Assembly: GCA_021796175.1 (NCBI GenBank)
Contig: JAJYOM010000008.1
Location: 1-23,838, forward strand
DNA from: Thermoplasmata archaeon
Lineage (GTDB): Archaea > Thermoplasmatota > Thermoplasmata > Sysuiplasmatales > Sysuiplasmataceae
Reading direction: 5' to 3'
DNA length: 23,838 nt
The notes below the pieces were generated by a model that saw only the letters and a program-made list of their open reading frames with translations, had not been told where the DNA came from and did no database searches. Made by a program: the position numbers and the translations under genes. Within the stretch, counting starts at the first letter, position 1, and every line of letters starts with the position of its first letter. Positions 20,926 through 23,838 of the stretch are shown one piece after another.

Positions 20926-23838
20926 CTCAAATCCTCCAGTTGCAATCTCATTACAACACCCAGCGACATCAATTCATAGAGAAGCAGCAGGAAGGCGTAG
21001 CTGGTCTGTATAAGGTGTATGTTTGTTGTGTTATCACAAGCCGGGCACCTTACCACGCCCCTCCTGTCGACATACGCGATATGCCCGCAGTCCGGGTTGC
21101 CGCAGACGTACTGGTATGTTCCGTCAGATTCGTCCAGCAGCCTGTCCTTTATAACCATCGCAGCACCGTGCGCGATCAGCGTATCCCTCTCCATCTCCCC
21201 GAACCTCAGCCCGCCCTGCCTTGATCTCCCTTCAGTGGGCTGCCTGGTGAGTATCTGTATCGGACCGCGGCTCCTGACATGCAGTTTGCCTGAAACCATG
21301 TGGTGCAGCTTCTGATAGTAAATTACGCCGACGAATATCTCAGTCTGTATCATCCTGCCGGTGACACCGTCGTACATTACTTCCTTACCGTTGTTCCTGA
21401 AGCCGAGCAGCACGAGCTCCTTCCTGAGAGCTTCCTCCTTCTCGCCCGCAAAGGCCGTGCCGTCGATGAACCTTCCAGAGAGCGAGCCAACCTTCCCGCC
21501 AATCATTTCCAGAACATGCGCTATAGTCATCCTTGACGGTATCCCATGCGGATTGATGATCAGGTCGGGGACAAGTCCATCGCATGTGAATGGCATGGAC
21601 TCCTGCTGTGCTATGAGTCCGACTACGCCCTTCTGGCCGTGCCTGGAGGCAAATTTGTCTCCGAGTTCAGGTATTCTCTCATCTCTCACCTTGACCCTGA
21701 CAAGCCTTGAGCCATTCTCCGATTCGGTGAGCACGACGCTGTCGACAAAGCCGGATTCGCCGGCCCGCACGGTGATGGAAGTTTCCCTTCTCTTCTGCGG
21801 CGTGAGGAAATCCGTCTCCTCCTCAAGAAACCGCGGGGGGGATGTCTTGCCTATCAGCACGTCTCCGCCGTTGACATAAGTCTCCGGCGAAATGAGGCCG
21901 TCTTCCCCAAGGTTGCTGTACGCGACATCGGCTCTGGCACCCCTGACATCCGGGCTCGGTATCTCGAAGTGATCCTCCTGGCCCCCTGGATATCTGCGTT
22001 CCTCTGTCCTGTAGCTCCTCAGGAAGGATGAACGGCCAAGACCCCTCTCTATTGAGCCTTTGTTCATTACGATCGCATCCTGCATGTTGTATCCGTAGTG
22101 GGAGACAATCGCGACAACGAAGTTCTGGCCGGCCGGTCTTTCGTTGAAGTTGGTGAACTGCATCTGAGTCGTCTGCACAAGTGGCTTCTGCGGGTAGTGG
22201 AGCAGGTGGCTCCTTGTGTCAGGCCTAAGGCGATAGTTTGAGGCGCCCAGTCCGAGCGACTGCTTAGCCATGCCCGCGCCCATTGTTACCCTTGGCGATG
22301 CATTGTGCTCCGGATATGGTACGAGGCCTGCGCAAACACCCAGAATGACCATGGGGTCGATCTCGAGGTGAGAGTGCTCCTTTGTCACTGAAAGCTGAGC
22401 CGAGAATGTCTTATGGCATGCATGGCATTCGAGTGAGGCGTTCTGTTCACCGCTTCCCATGTTCACCCACTTAACTTCACCTACAGAAAGAACAGAGCTG
22501 CAGTGAGGGCATTCGTTCGGCAGGTCGTAAGGCTGCACTGCAATGAAGCAGTCCTCCTCCTCCTCCGCATCTATCCATTCCACACCGCCTCCCCTGATAA
22601 GGTCGCTCCAGGATCTCTTCCCTTCCCTTACCTCATCGACAACCCTCGATGTGACTACAGTCTGGCCCCCCTTCAGCACGAGGAGTGCTCTCCTCAGTCT
22701 TCCCTCGTCCGAGTTGACATAAACATCATTGGTGATCCTGTCATAGTGCGCATTCACCTCATGCGACCGCTGGCCGTAGATCTTTCCTGTGCGCCTTCTC
22801 TCCCTGAGCTCGTAAGCAAGTTTCTCCCCCTCCTTCGTCACGCCTATGAGGTCGCCGTTCACGTACACCCTTGTCTGCTGTGTCATTTCGGAAGGCTTCA
22901 CTTCCCTGACGCCCATGTCCCTGAGCTGGGCTATGACCTCGGATTCCGGTATGCCTTCGGACACGTCCACTATCAGGGCTGCGTTCTTGACCAGACCGCA
23001 ATTCTGACCCTCTGGCGTTTCGTTCGGGCAGAGCCTGCCCCACTGAGTCGGATGCAAATCCCTTGCCTCGAAGTGCGGCTGCGACCTTGTAAGAGGGCTG
23101 GTTATCCTCCTGAGGTGGCTCACAGTACTCATGTTGGAAGTCCTGTCGAGCAGCTGGCTCACACCTGCCCTTCCGCCTACCCAGTTACCGGTTGCGAGGG
23201 CATGAAGCAGCCTGTGCGTGAGCAGGTCGGGTCTGATTGCGCTCTGTATCTTGATTTCCTTCTTCCTCGCAACGCTTCTTTCCAGCTGGTACTTGAGATC
23301 CTTGATTAGGTTTGTGAATGCAACCCTGAAAAGATCCTCCATGAGGTCACCCGCGAGCTTGAGCCTCTTGTTGGAATAGTGGTCCTTGTCATCCTCCCTT
23401 TTCATTCCAAGCGACAGCTCGAGCACGTTTCTGGCTACGCGCCCGAGGAAAACCGCCTTCTTGAGCCTGTCATCCGAAGAGTCGCCGAGGTGTGGCAGGA
23501 GGGAGCGGTCGATGATGGACTCAATCTTCTTTACCCTGAACTCCTTCGCCTGTCCTGTCGCAAATTTCTTCTCGAGGTAGTTCAGTGCATCTTCCCTGGT
23601 GAATATCCCATTCGGAGGATAGTTCTTCTTGTCCTGGCAGTCCTCTATGTTGGCGAATATGATGTTCTCCATCCTCGGATCGCCCGAAATCGCCTCGAAT
23701 ATCTCGTTGTCATTTTCCATGCCAAGCGCTTTCATAAGCACTATGAGCGGTATCTGGCCGGAGGCCGCCGGGACAGTCACCATCAGTATGCCGTCCTTTT
23801 TCTTTTCCACCACTGTCATAGAGGATGGTATTGAGCGG
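20922..23838 (-). CDS. rpoB: DNA-directed RNA polymerase subunit B (Rpo2), 5' end cut by the window edge
   Basis: Second-largest polymerase subunit. The frame stays open to the right edge (six codons before the ATG at 23819), so this is the C-terminal 971 residues; about 200 or more N-terminal residues are missing, judged by the usual archaeal length near 1,150-1,200. B' and B'' are not split. Landmarks, numbered from the ATG at 23819: HPTQWGRLCPNETPEGQNCGL (256-276), PYPEHNASPRVTMGAGMAKQSLG, QDAIVMNKGSIERGLG, GDKFASRHGQKG and the C-terminal zinc site (CGNPDC ... CPAC). Residues about 430-478 form an insertion with two CxxC pairs (C437/C440, C465/C468), discussed in the findings. It is the first visible gene of the rpoB-A1-A2-rpl30e-nusA operon. 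Confidence 0.97.
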   Translation of the reverse strand, partial: RSIPSSMTVVEKKKDGILMVTVPAASGQIPLIVLMKALGMENDNEIFEAISGDPRMENIIFANIEDCQDKKNYPPNGIFTREDALNYLEKKFATGQAKEFRVKKIESIIDRSLLPHLGDSSDDRLKKAVFLGRVARNVLELSLGMKREDDKDHYSNKRLKLAGDLMEDLFRVAFTNLIKDLKYQLERSVARKKEIKIQSAIRPDLLTHRLLHALATGNWVGGRAGVSQLLDRTSNMSTVSHLRRITSPLTRSQPHFEARDLHPTQWGRLCPNETPEGQNCGLVKNAALIVDVSEGIPESEVIAQLRDMGVREVKPSEMTQQTRVYVNGDLIGVTKEGEKLAYELRERRRTGKIYGQRSHEVNAHYDRITNDVYVNSDEGRLRRALLVLKGGQTVVTSRVVDEVREGKRSWSDLIRGGGVEWIDAEEEEDCFIAVQPYDLPNECPHCSSVLSVGEVKWVNMGSGEQNASLECHACHKTFSAQLSVTKEHSHLEIDPMVILGVCAGLVPYPEHNASPRVTMGAGMAKQSLGLGASNYRLRPDTRSHLLHYPQKPLVQTTQMQFTNFNERPAGQNFVVAIVSHYGYNMQDAIVMNKGSIERGLGRSSFLRSYRTEERRYPGGQEDHFEIPSPDVRGARADVAYSNLGEDGLISPETYVNGGDVLIGKTSPPRFLEEETDFLTPQKRRETSITVRAGESGFVDSVVLTESENGSRLVRVKVRDERIPELGDKFASRHGQKGVVGLIAQQESMPFTCDGLVPDLIINPHGIPSRMTIAHVLEMIGGKVGSLSGRFIDGTAFAGEKEEALRKELVLLGFRNNGKEVMYDGVTGRMIQTEIFVGVIYYQKLHHMVSGKLHVRSRGPIQILTRQPTEGRSRQGGLRFGEMERDTLIAHGAAMVIKDRLLDESDGTYQYVCGNPDCGHIAYVDRRGVVRCPACDNTTNIHLIQTSYAFLLLLYELMSLGVVMRLQLEDLR

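Noticed and set aside
22503..23309. 268-codon open frame antisense to rpoB
   Set aside because: Covers conserved RpoB sequence on the opposite strand and matches no family.

Overview
The window is a gene-dense stretch of an archaeal chromosome. The evidence is a core archaeal transcription operon (single-chain Rpo2/RpoB, split Rpo1 as A' and A'', L30e, NusA), a group II chaperonin, a 68-residue Sm-like protein, a Hef-type helicase, a TrmB-family regulator and a geranylgeranyl reductase for archaeal lipids. An unsplit RpoB argues against most methanogens and haloarchaea. With the overall gene content it points to Thermoplasmata (Thermoplasmatota), probably a heterotroph that takes up peptides. 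That placement is inference; no rRNA gene is present. Base composition is about half G+C by eye, and non-ATG starts (GTG, TTG) are frequent.

Left part (1-6300). On the minus strand are a class III aminotransferase cut by the left edge, a 2[4Fe-4S] ferredoxin followed by geranylgeranyl reductase (a likely electron donor and acceptor pair for lipid saturation), and a three-gene cluster: Lsm, sugar-1-phosphate nucleotidyltransferase and Hef-like helicase. A TrmB-family regulator is divergent from the ferredoxin. A perfect inverted repeat lies between its TATA box and its start.

Middle (6300-14340). The thermosome gene is on the minus strand with its own promoter and a leader. About 590 bp without a recognisable gene follow. 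Then comes a plus-strand oligopeptide-type ABC importer operon: a membrane-anchored binding protein, two permeases and one fused double-ATPase protein.

Right part (14321-23838). A DUF309-like protein and a COG2108-type radical SAM protein diverge from what looks like one shared TATA element, and both may be leaderless. The radical SAM gene converges on the end of the rpoB-rpoA1-rpoA2-rpl30e-nusA operon, which runs to the right edge and is tightly coupled by 4-bp stop/start overlaps. rpoB is incomplete at its 5' end. Three convergent gene pairs overlap at their stop codons, so the genome is compact.

Most of the window is ordinary core archaeal biology. The points that most deserve a second look are the TrmB operator, a PIP-box-like N-terminus on a helicase lacking the Hef nuclease, a Cys4 insertion in Rpo2, the shared divergent promoter, the palindromes at the transporter promoter and the unexplained thermosome-transporter gap. 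I did not find a clearly new multi-gene system.
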